Below, piece by piece: positions 16,791 through 25,365 of a stretch of DNA of 64,000 bases. The notes under the pieces are model-generated. The model was given only the letters and a program-made list of their open reading frames with translations. It was not told where the DNA came from and searched no databases. This DNA comes from Miltoncostaea sp050250915 (GTDB lineage: Bacteria; Actinomycetota; Thermoleophilia; Miltoncostaeales; Miltoncostaeaceae), in assembly GCA_050250915.1 (NCBI GenBank), contig JBFWNT010000009.1, forward strand, positions 62,001 through 126,000, read 5' to 3'. Position numbers and translations under genes: made by a program. The stretch's first letter is position 1; every line of letters starts with the position of its first letter.

Positions 16791-17731
16791 GCGCGCCGCC
16801 CGATCAGCAGGTGGTGGCGGCCGCCCTCCACGGGGACGGCCCGCTCCAGGGGCGCCCCGGCGGCGGCCATCCAGCCGCGGTAGTCGTCGGCGGTCCACGC
16901 GTCGCCGCCGGCGGTGGAGACCAGCATCGCCACGCCGAAGCCGGGGCCCTGCGGGCTGCGGTCGCCCAGCACCTCGCCGATCAGCAGGAGCCCGCCGGGC
17001 CGCAGCGCCCCAGCCGCCGCCGCCACCAGCGCGGCGGCGGCGTCGCGGTCGAGCAGGTGGGCGATGTTCCCCAGGTGCACCGCGTCCCACGGCCCCTCCG
17101 GCAGGCCCGCGGTGGCGTCGCCCGCCACCGGCGTCACGCCGGCGGCCCGCAGGTCGGCCTCGCCGATCTCGAGCGTCCCGGGCAGGTCCAGCACGGTCAC
17201 CTCCCAGCCGTCGCCCGCGAACGCCCGGGCGTGCACCCCGGGCGCGCCGCCCACGTCCAGCAGCCGGCCCCCCGGCGGCGCGGGGCCCACGGCGGGCAGG
17301 ACCTCGGGGATCCGCGGCACGGTGACGTCGCGCATCGCGCGCATGAACCGCTCCCGGGTGGCGCGGTCGCCCGCCGACACGTCGTCGGGCGGCGCGCCGC
17401 TGCGCAGCGTGTCCGCCAGCGCCAGGTGGCTGCGGATGGCGCGCACCTCCAGACCCACCGCGCCGGCCAGGTCGCTGCCGTCCGCCGCGGGGCCCAGCAG
17501 CGCGCGGCCGCGCGCGGTGAGCCGGTACGCGCCCCCGACGCCGGCCTCCAGGACGCCGGCGGCCGCCAGGGCGCGCGCCACGATGCCCGCCGCCCGGGGG
17601 TCCACCCCGGCCGTACGGGCCGCCGCGTCGGGGGTCGCGCCGTCGCCGAACCCCTCCAGCAGGCCCGTCTCCAGGGCCGCCGAGGCGGTCAGGACCGCGC
17701 GCCAGTCGTCGAGGAGGGCGTCCCGGGGCAT
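16787..17731 (-). CDS. SAM-dependent O-methyltransferase-like protein
   Basis: The 314-residue protein has an N-terminal winged-helix dimerisation domain (about 1-90), then a class I methyltransferase fold with motif I LLDVGGAPGVHARAFA, motif II VTVLDLPGTLEIGEA, and DAVHLGNIAHLL before GALRPGGLLLIGEVL. This layout matches small-molecule O-methyltransferases of the acetylserotonin/carminomycin type. The catalytic His of that group may be in HLGNIAHLL. TAGCCT 6 nt before the ATG marks a probable leaderless promoter for the whole six-gene operon. Confidence 0.82.
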   Translation of the reverse strand: MPRDALLDDWRAVLTASAALETGLLEGFGDGATPDAAARTAGVDPRAAGIVARALAAAGVLEAGVGGAYRLTARGRALLGPAADGSDLAGAVGLEVRAIRSHLALADTLRSGAPPDDVSAGDRATRERFMRAMRDVTVPRIPEVLPAVGPAPPGGRLLDVGGAPGVHARAFAGDGWEVTVLDLPGTLEIGEADLRAAGVTPVAGDATAGLPEGPWDAVHLGNIAHLLDRDAAAALVAAAAGALRPGGLLLIGEVLGDRSPQGPGFGVAMLVSTAGGDAWTADDYRGWMAAAGAPLERAVPVEGGRHHLLIGRRA

Positions 17732-17770
17732 CCGGGAAGGCTAGTGACCGCGGCTGGTACCCTGCCGGGC

Positions 17771-18055
17771 GTGGCGCCGAAGCTCCGGAGGAACCAGAAG
17801 AAGAGCGGGGGACGCGGACGCCGGGCGAACTACGCGCCGGCCGCCGAGACCGTCGGCACCCGCAAGTACCTGCCGGTCGGCTGGGCCAACTGGCTCGGCT
17901 TCTTCCTGTTCGGGCTCATCGGGATCGCCCTCTTCTTCGAGACGATCAACGCGACCATCGAGCAGCGCGGCGCCGACCCCATCGCCGCCGGGATCATGAC
18001 GGTCGTGTTCTTCATCATGACCTACCTCTTCGCGACCACACGGGTGAAGGACTAG
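17771..18055 (+). CDS. Small two-helix membrane protein
   Basis: The 94-residue protein has a strongly basic N-terminus (KLRRNQKKSGGRGRR), a Tyr/Pro linker, and two membrane helices at about 42-60 and 72-88 with a short outside loop. The topology resembles the actinobacterial division protein CrgA, but I do not see its conserved WNY-type motif, so I leave it unnamed. TACCCT lies exactly 7 nt before the GTG start, the leaderless pattern seen elsewhere in the window. Confidence 0.7.
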   Translation: MAPKLRRNQKKSGGRGRRANYAPAAETVGTRKYLPVGWANWLGFFLFGLIGIALFFETINATIEQRGADPIAAGIMTVVFFIMTYLFATTRVKD

Positions 18056-18067
18056 CCCCTCCCGTCG

Positions 18068-18088
18068 GCATCGCATCGCGGGCGATGC
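18068..18088. terminator. Bidirectional hairpin between convergent genes
   Basis: GCATCGC and GCGATGC form a perfect 7-bp stem with a 7-nt loop, placed 13 bp after one stop codon (18055) and 26 bp from the other (18114). No T-run is present on either side. The convergent position supports a terminator. Confidence 0.5.
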
Positions 18089-18113
18089 GCCCGGGAGCCC
18101 GGTCGGCGGAGGC

Positions 18114-18872
18114 CTAGTTGGCGCGCACCTCGGCGACGCACGCGTCGTCGCCGCCGGCCCGGGTGGTGGCCACCCGCAACTCGGCGTCGGGGGCGAACGC
18201 GGCCAGCATCCCCCGCCAGATCGCGCGGTCCAGGCCGCAGATCCGCTCGGGGTCGTGGAAGGCGAGCTCCTCGAAGGGGCACGCGCAGGCGCGGATGCCG
18301 CCCTCCCCCTCCGCGCGCGCGGCGAAGCCGTAGCGGGAGAGCACCCGCACCACGCCCTCCATCGCCTCGGTCAGCGACGCCCCGGGGGCCGACCGTCCCG
18401 CCGCGACCTCCGCGAGGCCCACCTCGAAGCCGAAGTCGTGGCCCACCCGCTCCAGCACCTCCTGCGGGCCGGCCGGGCCGGCCTCCGTGGTGGCGCGCAG
18501 CAGCAGGGCGGCGAGCAGGTCGTAGTGGCGCTCGGGCAGGGCGACCAGCACCTCGGCGTCGGCCAGGCGGTAGTGCTTGGCGGGGCGGCCGGCGCCGGGG
18601 CCGGAGCGGCCGTCGGGGCGGCGGAAGCCCGCCTCCAGGAACCCGTGCTCGACCAGCTTGTCCAGGTGGAAGCCCGCCAGGCGCCGGTCGATGCCGACCG
18701 TCGCGCCGATCTCGTCCTTGGTCTGCTCACGACCGGCGGACCGGATGGCGAAGAAGACGCGGCGGCGGGTGGGGTCGCCGAGCGCGGCGGCCAGCCTCCC
18801 GATGTCGCGCTCCGCGCGATCCTCCACGAACGTCTCTCGCACGCCCCTCGACCCCCCTGCGGGCTGGTCCAT
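18114..18872 (-). CDS. SufR-like Fe-S-sensing transcriptional regulator
   Basis: The N-terminal winged helix (LGDPTRRRVFFAIRSAG, then IGATVGIDRRLAGFHLDKLVEHGFL) is followed by a ligand-sensing region. The C-terminal motif CACPFEELAFHDPERICG has two Cys, C-P-F and C-G, 13 residues apart. It matches the cluster-binding motif of SufR-type repressors, and a further Cys lies near the C-terminus. SufR represses suf genes when it carries a cluster. The suf operon starts 1.5 kb away, beyond one divergent gene. The ATG at 18872 lies only 3 nt after a TATCCT hexamer, so the true start may be a GTG at 18842 or 18827. Confidence 0.72.
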   Translation of the reverse strand: MDQPAGGSRGVRETFVEDRAERDIGRLAAALGDPTRRRVFFAIRSAGREQTKDEIGATVGIDRRLAGFHLDKLVEHGFLEAGFRRPDGRSGPGAGRPAKHYRLADAEVLVALPERHYDLLAALLLRATTEAGPAGPQEVLERVGHDFGFEVGLAEVAAGRSAPGASLTEAMEGVVRVLSRYGFAARAEGEGGIRACACPFEELAFHDPERICGLDRAIWRGMLAAFAPDAELRVATTRAGGDDACVAEVRAN

Positions 18873-18908
18873 GCCAGGATACACCGGACCCGTTGTACCG
18901 TCCGGGCC

Positions 18909-20255
18909 ATGCGCCGCGCCCTCGCCGCCGCCACGCTCGGGCTCCTGGCCGCCGCCGTCCCCGCGACGGCCGCATGGGAGCAGCCCGCACGCGCGTCGCA
19001 GGGCCCGCTGCCCGCCCACTCCCCCACCGTGGCGATGAACGCGCGCGGCGACGCGGTGGCCGCCTGGGTGCGCGGCGCCCGGCGCGCGCAGATGATCGTG
19101 GTGAGCGTGCGCGCCGCCGGGCAGACCTGGAGCGACCCCGTCGCCGTCTCCCGCCGGCGCCGTCCCGCGATCGACCCCGTCGCGACCATCGACGCCCAGG
19201 GCGGCATCGTGGTGGTGTGGCGCCAGGTGGTGCGGGTCCGGCGCGTCCCGACGGCCGACGGCCCGCGCCGCCAGGCCGTCTACGTCGTCCGCGCCCGCCA
19301 GCGCGCGCTCGGGTCGCCGCGGTGGAGCCGCGTGACCACCCTGTCCAGCCCGCGCGAGAAGGTGGGCGCGCCGAGCGCGGCCTCCGACGCCTCGGGCGAC
19401 GTCATCGCCACATGGCACTGGGGCACCGGCACGTCCCCCGCCGACCCGGGGTTCGTGGGCCAGGTGCAGTACGCGGAGCGGCCGGTCGGCTCCGGCTGGA
19501 CCGGGCCGAAGCGCATCTCGCGCAGCGCCGGCTGCTCGGAGGTGCGGCGGCCGAAGGTGGCGGAGGGGGCGCTCGGCGACGCCGTGATCTGGTGGCAGTG
19601 CGACCTGCCCGCCGGCCGCAGCACCGCCATGGCCGTCGCGCGCCCGGCCGGCAGGCCCCTGGGGCCGGAGGCGCAGCTGCCGATCATGCAGCGGGGCGAC
19701 CTGAACGCCGACCTCGCCGTGGCCCCCACCGGTCGCGCCACGGCGGTGAGCGCCGGCGCCGACGGCACCGTCCAGTGGTGGCGCGGCGACGTGGGCGACA
19801 CCCTCACCCTGAGCGCCCTCGCGGCGCTCACCACCACCGAGCGCATCGACGTCGGGGCGGGCCCGCCGCGCGTCGCGGTGAGCACTGCCGGCGACGCCCT
19901 GACGGCCTGGACCGACCTGCTCGGGCGTCCGCGCGCCGCCCCCGTCGCGACCGACCTGGGCGTGGGCGCCCCGGTCTCGCTCGGCGAGGCCGCCCGCGAT
20001 CCCGGTCCGATGGCCGTCGCCGTGGGCGACGGCCGCCAGGGCGTGGTGGCGTGGTACGCCGACGGCCGCGTCGTGGCGGCCCAGCGCGCCGCCACCGGGG
20101 GCTTCGCGCCCGCGGCCCCGATCTCGGGCAGCGGAGTGGTCCCGGAGGACGGCCCGGCCGTCGCCGGCGACGGCATCGGCAACGCCGTGGCGTTCTGGAC
20201 GCGGGGACCCGCGGGGCGCACCGTGGTCGAGCGAGCCGCCACGGCCACGCCGTAG
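18909..20255 (+). CDS. Secreted repeat protein, beta-propeller-like (paralogue)
   Basis: The 448-residue protein has a clean Sec signal (MRRALAAATLGLLAAAVPATA). Its repeated strands share the pattern of the 12734-14014 protein: TVAMNARGDAVAAWVRG, ATIDAQGGIVVVWRQ, AASDASGDVIATWHW, RVAVSTAGDALTAWTD and PAVAGDGIGNAVAFWTR. A blade-like fold is likely. TACCGT lies 7 nt before the ATG, so the mRNA is probably leaderless. The gene sits between the SufR-like regulator and the suf operon. Whether it belongs to that regulon is unclear; the Fe-S link may be only positional. Confidence 0.65.
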   Translation: MRRALAAATLGLLAAAVPATAAWEQPARASQGPLPAHSPTVAMNARGDAVAAWVRGARRAQMIVVSVRAAGQTWSDPVAVSRRRRPAIDPVATIDAQGGIVVVWRQVVRVRRVPTADGPRRQAVYVVRARQRALGSPRWSRVTTLSSPREKVGAPSAASDASGDVIATWHWGTGTSPADPGFVGQVQYAERPVGSGWTGPKRISRSAGCSEVRRPKVAEGALGDAVIWWQCDLPAGRSTAMAVARPAGRPLGPEAQLPIMQRGDLNADLAVAPTGRATAVSAGADGTVQWWRGDVGDTLTLSALAALTTTERIDVGAGPPRVAVSTAGDALTAWTDLLGRPRAAPVATDLGVGAPVSLGEAARDPGPMAVAVGDGRQGVVAWYADGRVVAAQRAATGGFAPAAPISGSGVVPEDGPAVAGDGIGNAVAFWTRGPAGRTVVERAATATP

Positions 20256-20322
20256 CCGGTATCCTGGCCGGCGACGTCCGCCGTGCCCACAAGGGGACGT
20301 TCCACCGGGCGCGCCCGCCTTC

Positions 20323-20349
20323 CACCGATTACGGTGACGGGCGTATCCT
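20323..20349 (+). promoter_or_regulatory. Probable suf operon promoter with inverted repeat
   Basis: TATCCT at 20344-20349 is the best -10 upstream of sufB and leaves a leader of about 35 nt. CACCG-ATTA-CGGTG, a perfect 5-bp inverted repeat at 20323-20336, occupies the -35/spacer zone. A repressor bound there would block polymerase, and the SufR-like protein encoded nearby is the obvious candidate. This assignment is inferred from position only. Confidence 0.45.
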
Positions 20350-20390
20350 TTAGAGCGACGACGTCGACGACCCAGCGACCGGGAGGGCCC

Positions 20391-21797
20391 GTGTCCACCA
20401 TCAAGCCGCCCGACATCGATCTCGGCCAGTACAAGTTCGGCTGGCACGACCCGGCCAACTACGTGTTCGAGCCCAAGCGGGGCCTGAACGCGGACGTGGT
20501 GCGCGAGATCTCGTTCCTCAAGGGCGAGCCGGAGTGGATGCTGAAGTTCCGCCTGCGCGCGCTGGAGATCTTCGAGCGCAAGCCCATGCCCGACTGGGGC
20601 GGGGACATGAGCGGGATCGACTTCCAGAACATCTTCTACTTCATCCGCAGCTCGGAGAAGCAGAGCACCGACTGGAACGACGTCCCCGCCGACATCAAGA
20701 ACACGTTCGACCGGCTGGGCATCCCGGAGGCCGAGCAGAAGTACCTCTCCGGCGTCTCCGCCCAGTACGAGTCCGAGGTCGTCTACCACTCGATCCGCGA
20801 GGACCTCGAGAAGAAGGGCGTGATCTTCTGCGACACGGACACGGCGCTCCGTGAGCACGAGGACCTCTTCAAGGAGCACTGGGCCACGGTCATCCCGCCC
20901 GGCGACAACAAGCTCGCCGCGCTCAACTCGGCCGTGTGGTCCGGCGGCTCGTTCATCTGGGTGCCGCCGGGCGTCCAGGTGGAGATCCCGCTGCAGGCCT
21001 ACTTCCGCATCAACGCCGAGAACATGGGCCAGTTCGAGCGGACGCTGATCATCTGCGAGCCGGGCTCGTTCGTGCACTACGTCGAGGGCTGCACGGCCCC
21101 CGTGTACACGAGCGACTCCCTGCACTCGGCGGTGGTGGAGATCATCGTCAAGGAGGGCGCCCGCTGCCGGTACACGACCATCCAGAACTGGTCGACCAAC
21201 GTCTACAACCTGGTCACCAAGCGGGCGGTCGCGCAGAAGAACGCCACGATGGAGTGGGTCGACGGCAACCTCGGCTCCAAGCTGACGATGAAGTACCCCG
21301 CGGTGTGGATGACCGGCCCGGGCGCGCGCGGCGAGGTGCTGTCGGTGGCGATGGCGTCCGAGGGGATGCACCAGGACGCCGGCGCCAAGATGGTCCACGT
21401 CGCCCCCGACACGTCCTCCACGATCGTCTCCAAGTCGATCTCGCGCGGCGGCGGGCGCACCAGCTACCGCGGCCTGGTCCAGGTGGACCCCGGCGCGAAG
21501 CGCGCGAAGGCGTCGGTGGTCTGCGACGCGCTGCTCCTGGACGAGGACAGCCGCTCGGACACCTACCCCTACATGGACATCCGCGAGGAGGACGCCTCCA
21601 TCGGCCACGAGGCCACGGTGTCCAAGGTCGCGGACGACCAGATCTTCTACCTCATGAGCCGCGGCCTCTCCGAGGAGGAGGCCATGGCGATGATCGTGCG
21701 CGGCTTCATCGAGCCGATCGCCAAGGAGCTGCCCATGGAGTACGCGGTCGAGCTCAACCGGCTCATCGAGCTGCAGATGGAGGGCTCGATTGGCTAG
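20391..21797 (+). CDS. sufB: Fe-S cluster assembly scaffold subunit SufB
   Basis: This 468-residue protein has the SufB landmarks IFYFIRSSEKQS, IWVPPGVQVEIPLQAYFRI, the FVHYVEGCTAP segment with a conserved Cys, and the C-terminal LMSRGLSEEEAMAMIVRGF. SufB is the scaffold of the SufBC2D complex, where clusters form from persulfide sulfur. The GTG at 20391 has GGGAGGG 4 nt upstream; upstream in-frame starts fall within the promoter. It contains no intein, unlike several mycobacterial SufB proteins. The sufD start overlaps its end. Confidence 0.96.
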   Translation: MSTIKPPDIDLGQYKFGWHDPANYVFEPKRGLNADVVREISFLKGEPEWMLKFRLRALEIFERKPMPDWGGDMSGIDFQNIFYFIRSSEKQSTDWNDVPADIKNTFDRLGIPEAEQKYLSGVSAQYESEVVYHSIREDLEKKGVIFCDTDTALREHEDLFKEHWATVIPPGDNKLAALNSAVWSGGSFIWVPPGVQVEIPLQAYFRINAENMGQFERTLIICEPGSFVHYVEGCTAPVYTSDSLHSAVVEIIVKEGARCRYTTIQNWSTNVYNLVTKRAVAQKNATMEWVDGNLGSKLTMKYPAVWMTGPGARGEVLSVAMASEGMHQDAGAKMVHVAPDTSSTIVSKSISRGGGRTSYRGLVQVDPGAKRAKASVVCDALLLDEDSRSDTYPYMDIREEDASIGHEATVSKVADDQIFYLMSRGLSEEEAMAMIVRGFIEPIAKELPMEYAVELNRLIELQMEGSIG

Positions 21798-23007
21798 CCC
21801 GACCTGGGCCGACGAGGCCCGCACGGCGGCCGTCGACAACCTCGCCTCGCTCCCGGCCCTCACCGGCCGGGAGGAGGACTGGCGCTTCACCCCGCCGACC
21901 GACCTCGGCCTGGGCGACGCCGAGCCGGACGCCCCCGGGGCCTCCGCCGTGCCCGCCCCGGCCGGCGGCCCGCGGGCCGCGCGCCTGGCGCTGGTGGACG
22001 GCGCCCCTGCCGCCCCGTCCCTGGAGGACCTGCCGGAGGGCGTCATCGTCGCCGAGCTGGGCGCCGCGCTGGCGGAGCACGAGGGCCTGGTGCGCGAGCG
22101 CCTCTATGGCCTGATCGGCTTCGACGGGCGCCCCGGTGCGCTCAACGCCGCCCGCTGGGACGGCGGCCTGCTGGTGTACGTGCCGCGCGGCGTGGAGGTG
22201 GCGCTGCCGGTCGAGGCGATCCTCACCGCGACGGGCGCGACGGGCCGCGTGTTCGGCCGCTCCCTGGTGGTGGTCGAGGAGGGCGCGAAGGCGACGGTCA
22301 TCGAGCGCTACGCCTCCGGCGATCTGGCCGGCCCGGTCAGCGCGTCGTCGGCCGTGGAGCTCTACGTCGGCCAGGGCGCCGAGCTGGAGCACGTGTCGGT
22401 CATCGACTGGGGCGCCGGCGTGCGCCACCACGCGATGCTCCGCGCCCAGGTCGGCCGCGACGCCCGCGCCCGCTCCGTGGTGGTCACGCTGGGCGGCGAC
22501 GTCGTCCGCGTGGAGCCCACCATGGTCGTGGCCGGCCCCGGCGCCGACGCCCGCGCGCTGGGCCTCTACTTCGCGGCCGGCGACCAGCACTTCGAGCACC
22601 GCGTCGTCGCCCGCCACGAGGCGCCGCAGGCGTACTCGAACCTGCTCTACAAGGGCGCGATCCAGGACCACGCGCACACGGTCTTCTTCGGCAACCTGGT
22701 CGTGCCGCCCGGCGCGCCCGGCACCGACGCGTACCAGACCAACCGGAACCTGGTGCTCAACGACGGCGCCCGCGCCGACACGATCCCCTTCCTGGAGATC
22801 GAGACGGCCGAGGTCAAGTGCTCCCACGCCGGCGCGGTCGGCCGGGTGGACGACGAGCACCTGTTCTACCTCCAGTCGCGGGGCGTCCCGACGCCGCAGG
22901 CCAAGCGCCTGATCGTCATGGGCTTCCTCCAGGAGGTGCTGGAGCAGGTGAGCCTGCAGGAGCTCCGCGAGGAGCTCGAGGGCGCCGTCCAGGAGAAGCT
23001 CAACTGA
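21790..23007 (+). CDS. sufD: Fe-S cluster assembly subunit SufD
   Basis: The 405-residue protein carries the SufD beta-helix domain and ends with the shared SufB/SufD C-terminal pattern YLQSRGVPTPQAKRLIVMGF. The conserved His of the SufD core appears in the FEHRVVARHEAPQAYSN region. SufD pairs with SufB and is needed for iron acquisition. The TTG start overlaps the last codons of sufB and has GGAGGG 5 nt upstream. Confidence 0.94.
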   Translation: MASPTWADEARTAAVDNLASLPALTGREEDWRFTPPTDLGLGDAEPDAPGASAVPAPAGGPRAARLALVDGAPAAPSLEDLPEGVIVAELGAALAEHEGLVRERLYGLIGFDGRPGALNAARWDGGLLVYVPRGVEVALPVEAILTATGATGRVFGRSLVVVEEGAKATVIERYASGDLAGPVSASSAVELYVGQGAELEHVSVIDWGAGVRHHAMLRAQVGRDARARSVVVTLGGDVVRVEPTMVVAGPGADARALGLYFAAGDQHFEHRVVARHEAPQAYSNLLYKGAIQDHAHTVFFGNLVVPPGAPGTDAYQTNRNLVLNDGARADTIPFLEIETAEVKCSHAGAVGRVDDEHLFYLQSRGVPTPQAKRLIVMGFLQEVLEQVSLQELREELEGAVQEKLN

Positions 23008-23333
23008 TCGACGTCGCCGGCATCGAGGACCTCGCCCCCGGCGAGCCCCGCCTCGTCGAGGTCGAGGGCACGCCCGTCTGCCTGGTGAACGTCGACGGGA
23101 CCGTCCACGCGGTGCACGACATCTGCACCCACGCGATGGAGTCCCTCAGCGGCGGCTGGGTGGAGGGGGACACCATCGAGTGCCCCCGCCACGGCGCGGC
23201 GTTCTCCCTCGAGACCGGCGCCGCCCTGAGCCCGCCGGCGACCCGCCCCCTCCCCGTCTTCCGGGTGGAGGTCAGAGACGGCCGCGTGCTGCTCGACCCC
23301 ACGCCCAGCCACGACCACCCGATCGTCCGATAG
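23004..23333 (+). CDS. Rieske [2Fe-2S] ferredoxin
   Basis: This 109-residue protein has both Rieske boxes: CTHAMESLSGG and CPRHGAAFSLETG (CxH and CxxH). It matches the non-haem iron oxygenase ferredoxins that often sit between sufD and sufC in Actinobacteria, where they may supply electrons during cluster assembly. There is no ATG, GTG or TTG between the sufD stop and the conserved fold. The CTG at 23004 overlaps that stop as CTGA with AGGAG 9 nt upstream, and I take it as the start. Confidence 0.9.
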   Translation: MIDVAGIEDLAPGEPRLVEVEGTPVCLVNVDGTVHAVHDICTHAMESLSGGWVEGDTIECPRHGAAFSLETGAALSPPATRPLPVFRVEVRDGRVLLDPTPSHDHPIVR

Positions 23334-23351
23334 CCAGCACCGAGGAGTGAT

Positions 23352-24122
23352 GTGAGCGATCCCATCCTGCAGATCAGCGGCCTCGAGGTCGCCGTGGACG
23401 GCACCCCGATCCTGAAGGGGGTCGACCTGGAGGTCCCCCAGGGCGAGGTCCACGCGCTGATGGGGCCGAACGGCTCCGGCAAGAGCACCCTGGCCTACGC
23501 CCTCGCCGGCCACCCGCGCTACGAGATCACCGGCGGCACCGCGAAGTTCGCGGGCGAGGACATCGCCGAGATGGAGCCCGACGAGCGCGCCAAGCTCGGC
23601 CTGTTCCTGGCGATGCAGTACCCCGTCGAGGTGCCCGGCGTCTCGGTCATGAACTTCCTGCGGACGTCGCTCAACGCCATCCGCGGCGAGGAGATCTCCC
23701 CGCGCGACTTCATCAAGCTGTTCGACGAGAAGTCGAAGCTGCTGGGCTTCAACCGCGACTTCGCCGACCGCTACCTCAACGAGGGCTTCTCGGGCGGCGA
23801 GAAGAAGCGCCACGAGATCCTCCAGATGGCGATGATCGAGCCGAAGTTCGCCGTGCTCGACGAGACCGACTCGGGCCTGGACGTCGACGCGCTGAAGGTC
23901 GTGTCCGAGGGCGTCAACACGATGCGCGGCCCGGAGCTGGGCGTCCTGATCATCACCCACTACACGCGGATCCTGCGGTACATCACGCCGGACGTGGTGC
24001 ACGTGATGTTCGAGGGGCGCATCGCCAGGACCGGCGGCCCCGAGCTGGCCGACTACCTGGAGGAGAACGGCTACGTGGAGTTCGGGGTGGCCGAGGAGGC
24101 CGCCGCCCCGGCCGGCTCGTAA
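23352..24122 (+). CDS. sufC: Fe-S cluster assembly ATPase SufC
   Basis: This 256-residue ABC-type ATPase has Walker A GPNGSGKST, a Q-loop in LAMQYPVEVPG, signature FSGGEKKRHEI, Walker B FAVLDETDSGLD and switch His in IITHYTR. SufC drives conformational change of the SufB-SufD scaffold and does not transport. The GTG at 23352 follows GAGGAG by 4 nt, and the TAA overlaps the sufS ATG (TAATG). Confidence 0.96.
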   Translation: MSDPILQISGLEVAVDGTPILKGVDLEVPQGEVHALMGPNGSGKSTLAYALAGHPRYEITGGTAKFAGEDIAEMEPDERAKLGLFLAMQYPVEVPGVSVMNFLRTSLNAIRGEEISPRDFIKLFDEKSKLLGFNRDFADRYLNEGFSGGEKKRHEILQMAMIEPKFAVLDETDSGLDVDALKVVSEGVNTMRGPELGVLIITHYTRILRYITPDVVHVMFEGRIARTGGPELADYLEENGYVEFGVAEEAAAPAGS

Positions 24123-25357
24123 TGAGCACCTCAGCCGCGATCGACGTCGCGGCGATCAAGGCGGACTTCCCCATCCTGGGGAGGTCCGTCCACGGTGCCC
24201 CGCTCGTCTACCTCGACTCGGCGGCCACCGCCCAGAAGCCCACCGCGGTGCTCGACGCGGTCGACGCGTACTACCGCGAGACCAACGCCAACGTGCACCG
24301 CGGCGTGTACGAGCTGGCCGCCGAGGCCACGAACCGCTTCGAGCACGGCCGCGACGCCGTCGCGCAGCTGATCGGCGCGCCGCGCGAGGGCGTGATCCTC
24401 ACCAAGAACGCCAGCGAGGCCATCAACCTGGTGGCCTGGGCGTGGGGGGTGCGGAACCTCCGACCCGGTGACCGGATCATCGTCACGGAGATGGAGCACC
24501 ACTCCAACATCGTCCCCTGGCAGATCGTCGCCCAGATCACCGGGGCCGAGGTGGCCTTCGTCCCGGTCACGCCGGACGGCGAGCTGGAGATCGAGGCGCT
24601 CCGCGGGCTGTTGGACGGCCCCGTGCGGATGGTCGCCGTGACCCACTGCAGCAACGTGCTCGGGACGATCACCCCCGTCGCCGAGATCGCGCGGATGGCG
24701 CACGACGCCGGCGCCCTCTGCCTGGTCGACGGCTCGCAGGCCGTCCCCCACATGCCGGTGGACGTCCCGGCGCTCGGCGCCGACTTCTACGCGTTCACCG
24801 GCCACAAGATGCTCGGCCCCACCGGGATCGGCGTGCTCGTGGGCAAGGTGGACGTGCTCGAGTCCATGGAGCCGTTCCTCGGTGGCGGCGAGATGATCTC
24901 CGACGTCACCACCGCAGGCTCCAGCTGGGCCCAGCTGCCGTGGAAGTTCGAGGCGGGCACGCCCCCCATCGCCGAGGCCGTGGGCCTGGGCGCCGCCGCC
25001 GAGTACCTCCAGAAGGTCGGCCTCGACGCGATCCGCGCCCACGAGGTGGAGCTGACCGGCCACATGCTCGACGCGCTCGGCGAGGTGGACGGCATCACCG
25101 TCTACGGGCCGAAGGACCCGGAGACCCGCGGCGGCGCCGTCTCGTTCAGCCTGCCGGACATCCACCCGCACGACATCGCCCAGCTCATCGACCGCGAGGG
25201 CGTCTGCGTGCGGGCCGGCCACCACTGCGCCAAGCCGCTCATGCGGGTGCTGGGCGTGGGCGCCACGGCCCGCGCGAGCACGTATCTCTACAATTCCCAC
25301 GAGGACATCGACACGCTCGTGCGGGCGCTCGGCAACGCCCGCGCGATGTTCACGTAG
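24122..25357 (+). CDS. sufS: Cysteine desulfurase SufS
   Basis: This 411-residue PLP enzyme has the type II desulfurase pattern: YLDSAATAQKP, the PLP lysine in FYAFTGHKMLGPTG, and the catalytic Cys in RAGHHCAKPLM close to the C-terminus. It removes sulfur from cysteine and passes it through SufU to SufB. The ATG overlaps the sufC stop by one base. SufU follows 8 bp downstream, matching the SufS-SufU pair. Confidence 0.96.
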   Translation: MSTSAAIDVAAIKADFPILGRSVHGAPLVYLDSAATAQKPTAVLDAVDAYYRETNANVHRGVYELAAEATNRFEHGRDAVAQLIGAPREGVILTKNASEAINLVAWAWGVRNLRPGDRIIVTEMEHHSNIVPWQIVAQITGAEVAFVPVTPDGELEIEALRGLLDGPVRMVAVTHCSNVLGTITPVAEIARMAHDAGALCLVDGSQAVPHMPVDVPALGADFYAFTGHKMLGPTGIGVLVGKVDVLESMEPFLGGGEMISDVTTAGSSWAQLPWKFEAGTPPIAEAVGLGAAAEYLQKVGLDAIRAHEVELTGHMLDALGEVDGITVYGPKDPETRGGAVSFSLPDIHPHDIAQLIDREGVCVRAGHHCAKPLMRVLGVGATARASTYLYNSHEDIDTLVRALGNARAMFT

Positions 25358-25365
25358 GGAGCATT

